64,000 bases of DNA from Trichoplusia ni (lineage: Eukaryota > Arthropoda > Insecta > Lepidoptera > Noctuidae), in contig NC_039490.1 in assembly GCF_003590095.1 (NCBI RefSeq), positions 11,239,834-11,303,833 on the forward strand. Reading direction: 5' to 3'. The notes below the pieces were generated by a model, which worked only from the letters and a program-made list of their open reading frames with translations, had not been told where the DNA came from and did not search any database. The position numbers and the translations under genes are program-made. Shown here one piece after another: positions 42,601-51,647 of the stretch (positions are counted from its first letter, which is position 1; each line of letters starts with the position of its first letter).

Positions 42601-43395
42601 GAATCATATATCTACTTACACTGGAATCACTTCCGCTGCTGCAGGATGCCACCGAAGACGTTAACGTGGCTTTCGAACCAGAACTAGAACTGAAATATTT
42701 CAGTAATGCACCTTGAGACTTTTTCGCATCTGCTGCTTTCTTAGCCCTTTTTTTGCGGAATTCCGCACCGCTTTCTTTGACTCTTTTCATTTTCAAAAAC
42801 TAATTCAAAGATTGGGTAAAGATCTAAATGTTTAGTTTTAGAAGATTCAATAGTATTTAAAAGATCGAAACACAATCAAAACAACTTTCGTTCCGTATCC
42901 AAAACTCTCGCAAAACAAACATACGAGTAATGCGTGATTGCGTAATGGCACTTCACGATGCACTAAAACAAACAAAGTACCTACAAATGAATGCGTAGTA
43001 CTAATTCAATGAGTGCGAAAGAGAGGCATCGACACGGGCCGACTCGTAAAACAAAAGATTTCAGATTCAGATCAACTCGGTTCGCGCGCGTTGCCTCGCC
43101 GGCGTGGCGGGCGGGCGGCGCGGCGTGATGCGATGTTGCCGTTCGTATGTAAACAAACAAACCTTATAAAGAGCTCTGTCAGTAATTTAGCAATTTTTCT
43201 TTTAAATAAATTTTAAAAAATCCTTTGTGCGCAAAATTTTATATAAAAATGGAAAATTATACTGTGTAATGAAATGAATGAATCATAGATCAGATCTCAA
43301 CCCGCTTCAACGGCGACATTTTGCCGCCCCCGCGGGCTGCCGCCTGGGGCGGGCCGCCCCCTCCGCCCCACCCACGCTACGCCACTGATCTTATA
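39652..43395 (-). mobile_element. Complete ZMYM1-like hAT transposon (element E) inside DIRS RT
   Basis: The element spans 39660-43387 (3,728 bp). Perfect 15-bp inverted ends CAGTGGCGTAGCGTG extend imperfectly into GGCGGGG-rich sequence. The 8-bp duplication ATCTTATA lies at 39652-39659 and 43388-43395. One two-exon transposase gene lies on minus. The GC-rich ends contrast with the AT-rich DIRS host. It is apparently young and complete. Confidence 0.96.
39797..42796 (-). CDS. ZMYM1-like hAT transposase (TTF finger), two exons, intact
   Basis: Exon 1 (42796 or 42790 to 42620) encodes KRVKESGAEFRKKRAKKAAD and GALLKYFSSSSG. Exon 2 (42210-39797) follows after an acceptor and joins in frame. A TTF-type zinc finger (EWFYKPLS ... 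YCFSCKLFG) precedes the DUF4371-like hAT core: YCVIFDSTPDISHNDQ (Asp), QAYDNAATMSG (Asp), ACTNHSLNLAG and TRWSARH. The C-terminal dimerisation block is SVASCERSFSKLKLIKNYLR (Glu) and LAILSIEQELA. Total ~855 residues, as in ZMYM1-like proteins. No stop or shift is seen. Animal ZMYM1-type genes derive from this kind of transposase. Confidence 0.92.
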
Positions 43396-43447
43396 ACCTT
43401 CTAGCCAAGATAATATTAGCGGATCATTGGTTATCATTTCCCATTGT

Positions 43448-45066
43448 TTAGAGAAGAAAGCCAATCGGCCTGCATACTGTACCTCCAAGTCTGGCATCAA
43501 CGTCGCTGATGTCGCTGCCGTTGCCTCGACGCCGGAGGCGGCGGCGGCGGCGGTGGTGAGCTGCGCCGATAATAGCGCTGGCGGCTGCTCGCTGGTGCTG
43601 GCGCTGGTGCTGCTCGCTCCTGCGTTGCCTCCCCATATTGGTACGCGCCGCCCCTCTCCGATATGGGATCTTGGAGTTTAAAGTCCTAACATTAGGTGTA
43701 ACTATATTCTTGGTGTTCAAAAAAGGCCTGTTTTGTATTGCCTTTAACATTTGTCCAGATTTGTCAATTGATTGGGCTGCCTTTAATTTTTCACATATGT
43801 TATCACCAAAAAGATATTTTCCGGGTACTGTGTCAGTTATTATTTCTTTCATCTTTACGTTAATCGAACTAATTATATATAATCTCCTTCTTTTAGTCTC
43901 CGTCTGGTATAAGTCACATAACAACCGACATGCGTCGCTTAGAGGTTTTAATGTTGCAGATTTGTTATCAGTTAGGCAATTATTTGCCTCACATATTAGC
44001 ATATACATTGATTTGCTAAGTGCTGATAATGACACACCCATCTCCTTTTGTCGGTAGCAAATTGATAGATCTCTCTTTACTAACCCCTCTGGTAAGGCAG
44101 CCCTTACCTCTGGATTTAATATTGGTGGTATTAGTAAATCTAAGTTATTTGGTATAGGGTAGTTTTTTATAATCTCATCCCTGTTAACTTCTTTTAACCC
44201 TTTTTGAAGGACCTCCCGCCATCGGGCTGCAATATCCTTATGGACGGGAGGTCCTAGGTCTGTATTTATCTCAGGAGCTTCGCCTAACAAAGATAGTATA
44301 CTGCCTTCCAATTCCAAGTCATTCGTTTCTGATTTTTCACTCTCGACCTGTTTCTTTGGTGAACCAGGCAACTCTTCAGTTAAAGGAATGGGAGGCCCTG
44401 TGTTAACCGTTTGGATTAAATCACCATATTCAGGCGTATCAGTGGTAAAAGGTAAGGTATCCGGTACCATATCATGAAGCGTGTCATATTCTATTCTCCT
44501 ATCTTCCGTCTCTTCTTGAGTGGCTTCTGAAAATTACGTTTGTAATGTTACATTTAATTTTATATGTAACTCATAATCCCATTAATTAAAGCGAGGGTAG
44601 GTCTTAAAGAAAAATTAATAAAATTTTCTTTTAATCTTATGTAGCCAAATAAAAAGTTGTTATGGACAACTTATTAATCTGAATTATGAAAGAGGTAACC
44701 CAAAAATAGTATCTCGTATCATAACATTTAAAAATAGGAATATAAGAAAACAGAGGTAACCCATTTCGGTATCTCGTATTTTATCATTCAATAATAGCTA
44801 TTCTAAAGATATGACAGAGGTAACCCATACTGGTATCTCGCATCATAATCTTTTGAGCATAATTGTTAATTTAATATGACAGAGGAAACCCATAGCGGTA
44901 TCTCGCATCATATATAGGACTTACCCTGGTTTTCATCACTCGAACTTGACGGTAGACGCATAACACGTTTTCTTGTCGGCTCATGTAACTTTTTTTCTAA
45001 CTTCCTTATCTTTCTGCGTATCTCTTCTTCGTCATCCTTATTCGATTTTCTCTTCCTTCTTCCCAT
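43448..45066 (-). CDS. DIRS gag-like protein, two exons
   Basis: Exon 1 (45066-44925) begins MGRRKRKSNKDDEEEIRRK with a charged coiled-coil segment and ends at a GTAAG donor. Exon 2 (44526-43448) starts after TTTTCAG, and the split Glu codon keeps the frame (DENQ-EATQEE). The body (WREVLQKGLKEVNRDEI, SICYRQKEMGVSLSALSKS) matches the conserved capsid-like region of DIRS/Pat ORF1 proteins. The tail is basic and contains Arg/His/Gln and Ala runs from a GC-rich patch (43500-43640). The stop at 43448 overlaps the start of the RT frame by ~50 bases. Confidence 0.75.
44685..44915. repeat. Four phased repeats in the DIRS gag intron
   Basis: The unit GAGGTAACCCAT...GGTATCTCG (about 33 bases, itself an imperfect inverted repeat) occurs four times, near 44688, 44752, 44814 and 44880. 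Spacing is ~62-66 bases, with AT-rich spacers that differ. The function is unknown; candidates are protein binding sites or leader RNA structure. Confidence 0.85.
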
Positions 45067-45147
45067 TTGTCACGTTTTTATTAAAATTCTATACTTTTTT
45101 TAAAAAATTTAAAAAACCAACGTGCGAAGGCTCTGAGCACGAAAATG

Positions 45148-45307
45148 TCAATGAGTCAAGGCGGGGTAACATAGATAATGTGGCTGGACAGTGATACCAG
45201 TCGTTATTTTTTGTTTCCCTGCTTTAAATAACGTGCAAGGCTAGTAGCTTGGAAGTGTTGCTACAACTAGTAAAATTGAAATCGCGTCGAATTAAGCTGC
45301 GTAGCAT
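45148..45307. repeat. DIRS left (5') inverted terminal repeat
   Basis: Inverted counterpart of 35609-35769. Transcription of DIRS elements normally starts in this repeat. The outer border is set by the AAT at 45308-45310, after which hAT coding sequence resumes. Confidence 0.9.
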
Positions 45308-45905
45308 AATGTGCGGTTACACTGATAAAACTTTTATTGCTATCAGAAGTCCAAATGTCGGAGGTAATAGCTATGTATTCGATGTGATGTAATTGTTTTT
45401 TGACTTGTCCAGAACAAATTGTATATTTTTCCTCTAGCATTTGCACTAAATTCTTACGACTAGGGATTACATAGTCCGGGTTTAGGGTATGAGTAAATTT
45501 CCGGAACCCTTTATTTTCTACCAATTGGAAAGGCTGGTAGTCCATTATTACCATATTTAGCAAAGCATCATCTCCCGATTTTGGCTTTAACTTGGCAGGG
45601 ACAGCCAATCTGGTTTGCCTTAGCCTCTTAGCTGGGGGCTCGTCGTTAGTTGGTACCGAAGCAGATATGGCTTGTGATTGTGAGTTTGCTACACTGGTAG
45701 AGGCGAGGGATGATGAGATAGGTTCTGAAGACGTCGAAGGAAAAATGTCAGATGTGATGTCAACATGCCTTTTTTTGATGTGTAACATCATTGTGCTAGT
45801 GTTTCCTGAATATTTGTAAGATAAGTTACACTTTTTACAAGTTACCTTCCCATCGATTGGTGAGTTGAAGACTTCCCAAACAATAGACGTTTTTTTCGGG
45901 GCCAT
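45308..45905 (-). CDS. hAT transposase (element D), N-terminal part with BED finger
   Basis: The ATG at 45905 opens APKKTSIVWEVFNSPIDGKV, C-x2-C (TCKKCNLSY) and H-x4-H (MLHIKKRHVD), a BED finger. A Ser-rich linker follows, then FRKFTHTLNPDYVIPSRKNL and the first catalytic Asp in ITSDIWTSDSNKSF. The frame ends in SVTAH at the DIRS junction and continues at 35575. Complete apart from the insertion. Confidence 0.9.
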
Positions 45906-45919
45906 TGTTCTAAAAAATA

Positions 45920-47125
45920 AAACATAAAAAAAACATTATTATTTTGTTTTAATAAATAAATTTACATACACAAATAATATATTAAATAGTAACAAATTAC
46001 GCCATAATTAAATTACAAAACACGCCGCTTCTTAATCTATAAAGAGATTATTCCCTCATAAACAGTAAAAACTAGAAAGTACATACTTGCTTAAAATGTC
46101 ATAAAATTATATCGTTAATATTCAAATTTATCGACATTGATAAGTAATATCGGTATTATATTAACTCATACTACACTACAAACCATAGACAATATTAATT
46201 TAATTAATATTGTCTTTGGAAATATTTATAAGAATAATATTGGAAAAAAATCAAAGAAACAATTAATTTAATTGTTTCTTTCTACAAGTACAACAATGAA
46301 TTTGGTTATGTTTTTACAAAGACCATAGGTATTTACAAGAACAAATCTTAATAAATTTTAATTACTGCTGTAACAATAATTAAAATATTTAGTATATTTA
46401 ACTTGTTTGTGTTTCTATGTTTTAAAAGTGTTAAAACAAAATATGTAAACATTTCATTAGATATCATCAAACAACTAATATGGCGCTCGAGACTTGAATT
46501 GAGATCACTGTATTTATTATATTTAACAACTAATTAAGTTATTCTGTCTATCCAATCTAATTTGTAACCCCTAACTTTTGATGTAAAAAGTTTATCATCG
46601 TACATCGTATTTGCACACCAAAGTTTCTATAAAAACATTCAACCAATGTATAAGAATTTTCTTACCTTTTTATGATTTAAACACTCACTTGTTACTTTTA
46701 GTAGGTCAAGTATTTATATACTTAATATAATAAAATGTATTACTTAGTGAAAACACGATGTTAATTAAAATATAATACGATAACAAACAAAATTAAATGC
46801 CTAATATAATACGGAATTAAAATTTGGCGCCACCATTTGACATGCAACTCGTCGCGTCGCGTCACCGGTCGGCGCGCGGCGTCAGCAACTTCATTCGGGA
46901 TAACTCGGTTCCGTTCGTTATTCATTCGGGCGGAGCGTTCCGCCCGCATCAGCTTATTCAAGGCTTATTCGCATTGCATCGCATTCGATCTATTTCGTAC
47001 TCGCTCGAACTGGACACGAGTTGACGCGATTGCGGTTTCAAACTGAAACCGGGTTGGATAGACTCTAGCTCGGTTTGATGCGAGTTGCCCTCAACCCGAA
47101 TTGATTCGGTTTGGCAAACCGGGTT
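45920..47125. other. hAT element D 5' region, with two long AT palindromes
   Basis: About 1.2 kb of leader without a gene. Two near-perfect palindromes share the core AATTAATTTAATT: 46188-46214 (GACAATATT arms) and 46255-46281 (AAGAAAC arms), 67 bases apart. From 46830 to 47125 the sequence becomes GC-richer, with recurring AACCGGGTT and CGGTTT words: the right subterminal repeats. Open frames at 46761-47046 are chance reading. Confidence 0.6.
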
Positions 47126-47137
47126 GTCACATCTCTA

Positions 47138-47254
47138 CTTCCGCCCACTCCTTCGTTTATACTGTAACTGGTTGTACACGTTGATAAAATATATAACTTG
47201 TTTCATCATAAAAGTGCTGTTTAATTCAAAATCATCATCAGGTTATGGGCCCAG
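47138..47254 (+). repeat. Second copia: 3' part of 5' LTR and primer binding site
   Basis: The sequence up to ATCATCATCA (47240) is directly followed by GGTTATGGGCCCAG (47241-47254), the same primer site as in the first copia. So 47138-47240 must be the end of a copia 5' LTR whose beginning is lost at the hAT border. Confidence 0.75.
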
Positions 47255-47408
47255 TTCATGCCCAGGCACATATAACAGCACATAGATTGACGTTAGTAAA
47301 AATCCAAAGTCAAAATCGTCGAGAAGGAAAAAGTGAGGTTATTCACGCGGCGTGGTGCTCGGGCTCGGGTACTGCGAAACATCGTCGAGAAGTAATACTT
47401 GTTCATAG

Positions 47409-48785
47409 TTGGAAGAGGACAATGTCAGGATGGAGGCAAATAACAACAACGTCAATGTGATCAATTTAGAAGGAGCCAGAAATTGGAATATATGGAAATT
47501 CCAGACCACAGTACAGTTGAGGGGCCTTGGGTGGTTAAACATCGTGGAGGGAAAACAAGTGAAGCCTGAAGAAGCCAGTGAGATACCTGCATGGGAATCT
47601 AAAGATGCCAAAGCGCAAACGTTACTGGTTACACGAATGTCTGAAGAGGTGATGCTACATATTATTACATGTACGAGTTCTGCCGAGATGTGGCGAAAAC
47701 TTCAAAGCGTATATGAACAGAAAACTGAGACTAGTGTGCACATCATACAGCAAAGATTCTTTCAATATAAATTTGAAAGAGGTACCGACATGTCTATTTT
47801 CCTATCTAAGATACAAGAACTACAAAACCAATTGAAACAGATGGGTGAAGAAATTTCAAATAAGTTCGTAATCACGAAAGTATTAATGTCGTTACCAGAC
47901 GAATATAAACATTTCGTTTCTGCATGGGAGTCGGCGCCTGAAGAAAAACAAACATTTGATAACCTAGTAGCCAGACTACTGATTGAAGAAGAGCGAGTAA
48001 AAGAGAAGAACGAAGGAGCACAGCAAGCTACAACTTCTGCATTCTTTGTGAAAAATAAAGGACAAACAAAAGGTTTCAAATTTAGTAAAAGTGGACATTA
48101 TCAAACCGGCAGTAAAAGTAACAATAACAATAAATCTAATAGTGAAGTGAACGTGAGTAATAATAATAACTGTTTCTATTGCGGGAAGTTCGGACATTAT
48201 AAAGCACAGTGTCGTTTTCGAAAACAAAGAATGTCTAGTGAAAATAAAACTAATAGTATTCGTAACGCCTTTGTCGTGTCAAATCTGTCGCATCAACTAC
48301 AAAAATCAAGGTGGCTAGTGGATTCTGGTGCTAGCGAACACATGTGCAGGGATCGTGCATTATTTAAATCATTTTCAAATACTTCGCCAAAGCCTGTAAT
48401 CATCGGAAATGGAGCAGCGATAAATGCGCTTGGTTACGGACAGATGGCAGTGCAAGTATCAAACGGAAGTGAATGGATTGAAACAGTGATAGACAACGTA
48501 TTGTATGTCCCCGAACTTAAAACGAACTTGTTCTCGGTAAATCGCGCCACAGACAAAGGTTATGTCATGGTGACAGATGACAGTTCATGCAAATTTTTCA
48601 AGTCAAACAAAATTTGTGCGGTTGCGGAAAGAATTGGAAATTCATTTTATTTGGATCTACGCTTCAATAATAATGGTGAAATTGCGAGTACTGCAGAATT
48701 AGTGTCGAACGATCTAAACGAGTGGCACAAAAAATTGGCGCATCAAAACTTCTCCTATGTAAAAGACATCTTGCAGAACCTGTCA
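47409..48785 (+). CDS. Second copia gag-protease-preintegrase, truncated
   Basis: Gag starts at MEEDNVRM or the Met at 47430 (MEANNNNVN), with INLEGARNWNIWKFQ and MSLPDEYKHFVSAWES. A CCHC knuckle (CFYCGKFGHYKAQC) follows, then protease with Asp in WLVDSGASEHMC, then the GAG-preintegrase block LNEWHKKLAHQNFSYVKDI. Similarity stops near 48785. The frame is intact up to that point. Its integrase and RT are not in this window in the same orientation. Confidence 0.88.
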
Positions 48786-48789
48786 CTTC

Positions 48790-49795
48790 ACAATCTCGGC
48801 TTATAGAGAATGAAAGACACTCTCATACTGAAGGCGAAAATGTAGAAGTGGTGAAAGATCTTGGTAAGTATGGGAAAATTAAAGAATTATTAAATTGTTG
48901 TCTAATTACATCCATACTTAATATAAAAACTGTGAAACTGAGTTTGCTTGTTATGCTTTCATGGTTTGAAAACAACTGATTTATATTTAACAACCTTTTT
49001 GATGCAATGGTCACTATGCTGGACTACCAAACTGATGGTCCTGGGTTCGATTCCCGGTGTGGTCAATATTTGTGTGATGAACATGTTTGTTTGCTGTGGT
49101 CTGGGTCTTATAATATGTATCTATTTATAATAAGTATATTAAGTTTATCAGTTGTGTTAGCACCCATAACACAAGCTAATCAATAGCTTACCTTGTGGCT
49201 AACCGACCATGTGTGAAATGTGTCCCGATATTATATTATAATACATATTTTTTGTTGGTGATTAGATAATTTGATACACAACTAGCGCTGATACTGTTCT
49301 ACTAGTACTCTTATATTATGTTCTGCAATTTTTATTCATACAATTCTTATTATGTTTTACAGAGCATCGCAACATACATATGAAATGTGTTAGTAAGAAG
49401 CCAGTCAAACAGGTTGCTGTAACTAAAAGTGAGCGTGCTCTGTATCAGAAAATTTTGAAAGTTGGTGTGAAACTCAGCAAATGCCGTAGCAAGGTTAAGA
49501 ACCAGGCAGTCAAGATCAAGGCCCTGCAAAATATCACAACAAATCCACAATTTCTGGAAACTCTAGACAAAATGTCTAGCACATCCAAGATTTTAACGTT
49601 ACTGCAATTTAGAGAGCATAAAAAAGAAAAAAAAGGGCGGCGTTTCACTTTAGAGGAAAAAATTGTAGCTTTGACTATGCTCAAACAAAGCCCAAAAGGA
49701 TACAGATTCCTGAGGAAAATCTTTATCCTGCCATCAAGACAAATTTTAATAAAATTAATAAATATGGCAGATATAAATGCTGGCATCAATAAATA
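48790..49795 (+). pseudogene. P-element-like (THAP9-type) transposase fragment, two exons
   Basis: Exon 1 (to 48863) reads PVTSQSRLIENERHSHTEG and NVEVVKDL up to a GTAAGT donor. Exon 2 (49363-49795) continues in phase with EHRNIHMKC, a coiled-coil stretch, then GRRFTLEEKIVALTMLKQSP, KGYRFLRKIFILPS and INAGINK, stop. These blocks characterise the region after the THAP domain in P-element transposases. The THAP domain is lost at the copia border and the RNase H-like catalytic domain is absent. An AATAAA lies near 49822. It is either a truncated copy or an internally deleted repressor-like form. Confidence 0.65.
48981..49255 (+). mobile_element. tRNA-related SINE in the P-like intron
   Basis: A head with GATGCAATGGTCACTATG and the B-box-like GGTTCGATTCCCGG (49033-49046) resembles the split pol III promoter of tRNA-derived SINEs. 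A body with CTGTGGTCTGGGTCTTAT-like words follows, and the tail TGTCCCGATATTATATTATA recalls RTE-type 3' ends. It lies entirely within the intron. Not a functional tRNA: no cloverleaf can be completed. Confidence 0.65.
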
Positions 49796-49799
49796 ATTG

Positions 49800-50021
49800 A
49801 TGGCTGTTGTGATAAATAAATAAAGCAGTTTTATATTTGCAACGAAATGTGATTTATTTAACTAAACGTCAACCTTTTTACTTCAGTCTCAGAATACTAG
49901 AGCTAGTGTTACCAACTGCAAAAAATACATTTCTATGCATAAAGGTGGAATTACATTGTATTATTTTATCACCCCCGCTCAATGTAATTACACCCCAATA
50001 ACCCAGTACATAATACAAGTA
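49800..50021. other. Trailer of the P-like fragment and copia 3' region
   Basis: No gene. On the minus strand the copia stop at 50022 is followed by a purine tract (GAGCGGGGG near 49975) and TGATAAAAT, possibly the start of a 3' LTR whose end is not resolved. Confidence 0.4.
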
Positions 50022-50680
50022 TTACATCTCTTTAATGTTACCTACACTACATTTTCCTAAGAAACGAGTTATCAACTCTCTATTTAAGGACTTTGTAAGC
50101 ATATCAGCTGGTTGATCACTCGTTTTGACATATTTTAAACACAACTTATTATTTTTAATCAACTCCTTTATAAAGTGATAACGAATATCAACATGTTTTA
50201 AGCGTTTGACAGAGTCAGTGCAGGCAACTGATATAGCTGACTGATTATCACAATAAATAGGCACTGGACACACATTCTTTATGTTAAAATCATTTAACAA
50301 ATTAACAAGCCAACAGGCTTCGCTGGCAGCCATGCTAATAGCAACATATTCCGACTCTGTAGAAGATAAACTTACAGACACCTGTTTCTTTGAACACCAG
50401 GAGATTAAACAATCAGAAAATTTAAACAGATAACCTGTAGTTGACCTTCTGTCAGTAAGATCACCTCCCCAGTCTGCATCACAGTACCCTTCCAATATAA
50501 TATTATTACATTTATAAACTAACTTATAATCTAGAGTATGCTTGACATAGCGCAATACTCTTTTCAAGGCACTCAATAACATATTGTTTGCATATTTTTG
50601 ATATCTACTTAACAAAGACACAGTAAAACATAAATCAGGTCTAGTGCCAGACACAGCATACATTAGACATCCTATCATAA
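50022..50680 (-). pseudogene. Third copia fragment, RNase H end
   Basis: Reads MYAVSGTRPDLCFTVSLLSR, GYCDADWGGDLTDRRSTTGY, SLSSTESEYVAIS, CDNQSAISVA, KHVDIRYHF and QPADMLTKSLN, stop at 50022: the C-terminal RT/RNase H part of a copia polyprotein. It starts abruptly at an ATAA-rich stretch (50680-50705). It lies inverted relative to the copia at 47-48.8 kb; the amino-acid style is not enough to tell whether they are one inverted element or two. Confidence 0.85.
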
Positions 50681-50708
50681 ATAAATAATAAATAATAAAT
50701 AAATAATA

Positions 50709-51590
50709 TGAAAAAAAATATTGACATTCGTAACGCGCGTTTTTTAAAATATGCAAAATTAAATGTATACTTTTCAATAGTTCTGAGAGATTTTCTTAAT
50801 ATTTTTTTCCGTAAGAACCATCCTTGGACTTCCACAAACATTTAAAAAAAAGAATTATCGAAATCGGTTCAGCCGTTCACACGTGATGCCGTGACAACGC
50901 GAAACGGGTTTCATTTTTATATATATAGAAGATAGAAGATACGTAGATTATAAGTTATAACCAAATTGTAATATTATGTAGTCACCAAAAGTTACCAAAA
51001 ATCGATATGAAGCTGTCAACTTACCGTAATTAAACAAACACTTATTAACAAACAAAAAACTTCTTAGTCTTTATAACAAAACAAACTTTATCAAAAACTT
51101 AGAAAGCGGTTATGGATGTGATGCCACAGATTACCACAGTTTTTTTTTTAACTGGCTTGGCTGTTCAGCCATTCGCCAATGACGCCAATGTCAAGTTAGG
51201 GAAACAGATACTACCACAGATTACTAAATAGGATATGCGAAATTATAAAATAGTGCAATAGAATTTAATTAAGTAACCACGTTTCCGAACAAACGGTGCT
51301 CTTTTAATATAGTCTATGGCTGTGAATGACGTTGACATTCGTATGAAAAAAAATATTGACATTCGTAACGCGCGTTGTTTAAAATATGCAAAATTAAATG
51401 TATACTTTTCAATAGTTCTGAGAGATTTTCTTAATATTTTTTTCCGTAAGAACCATCCTTGGACTTCCACAAACATTTAAAAAAAAGAATTATCGAAATC
51501 GGTTCAGCCGTTCACACGTGATGCCGTGACAACGCGAAACGGGTTTCATTTTTATATATATAGAAGATAGAAGATACGTAGATTATAAGT
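50709..51590. repeat. Direct repeat pair (~245 bp) flanking ~390 bp
   Basis: 50709-50953 and 51341-51590 are almost identical. Both run from TATGAAAAAAAATATTGACA through GAAATCGGTTCAGCCGTTCA to TATATATATAGAAGATAGA. The unit resembles the 3' part of a very common lepidopteran interspersed repeat. The 390 bp between (50954-51340) hold no gene. The pair could be two insertions or a tandem duplication of a ~632-bp segment. The second copy ends only 58 bp before the start codon at 51648. Confidence 0.85.
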
Positions 51591-51647
51591 TTACAATTTG
51601 TTTATGTGACTTTTTAAATAAAAGTGATTTTGTATTAAAAATAAGTC

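Larger units (their letters stand above)
37841..43500 (-). pseudogene. DIRS reverse transcriptase/RNase H, broken by two insertions
   Basis: The coding pieces are 43500-43388 (LAFFSKQWEMITNDPLILSW), 39651-39210 (VFLVPKPNGENRFILNLK, ASIDLKDAYY, NCLPFGLATAPYVF) and 39052-37841. The last piece holds the active site VIYLDDILIFG, then RNase H (REIFSDASLTGWG, ILLRIDNTTAIA) and the NIDLFASRNNKKC block typical of DIRS RTs. The first piece overlaps the end of gag in another frame. A hAT separates pieces one and two. A 157-bp LINE end separates two and three and shifts the frame. All motifs survive, so the copy was probably functional before these hits. Confidence 0.9.
35571..45307 (-). mobile_element. 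DIRS-type tyrosine-recombinase retrotransposon
   Basis: The element has inverted terminal repeats of ~155 bp (35609-35769 and 45148-45307), an internal complementary region (35938-36056) and a tyrosine recombinase gene. The order gag, RT/RNase H, recombinase on minus is diagnostic of DIRS. No target duplication is made; instead an AAT trinucleotide is present at both junctions (35568-35570, 45308-45310) and at the centre of the internal complementary region. Native length is about 5.2 kb after removing a Penelope-like element, a LINE end and a hAT. It lies within the hAT element D transposase gene. Confidence 0.92.
33306..47137 (-). mobile_element. hAT transposon (element D) split by a DIRS retrotransposon
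   Basis: The left end reads TAGAGATGGGTCAAACCG (33306). The right end, inverted, reads TAGAGATGTGACAACCCGG (47137). Both flanks carry clusters of AAACCGAATC-like subterminal repeats (33310-33400, 46990-47125). A BED-type hAT gene on minus is split by the DIRS element at 35571-45307 and rejoins in frame. Without DIRS the element would be about 4.1 kb. No 8-bp duplication matches: the left flank is gypsy LTR and the right flank copia LTR. Confidence 0.75.

Noticed and set aside
44685..44915. CRISPR-like array (regular repeats and unique spacers)
   Set aside because: Four degenerate units within a eukaryotic retrotransposon intron; no cas genes and the wrong organism type.
46761..47046. Arg-rich open frames on both strands
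   Set aside because: Chance reading of GC-richer hAT subterminal repeats.
49030..49060. Possible tRNA gene (GGTTCGATTCC)
   Set aside because: Only the B-box-like head of a SINE; no cloverleaf and an interspersed-repeat body follow.
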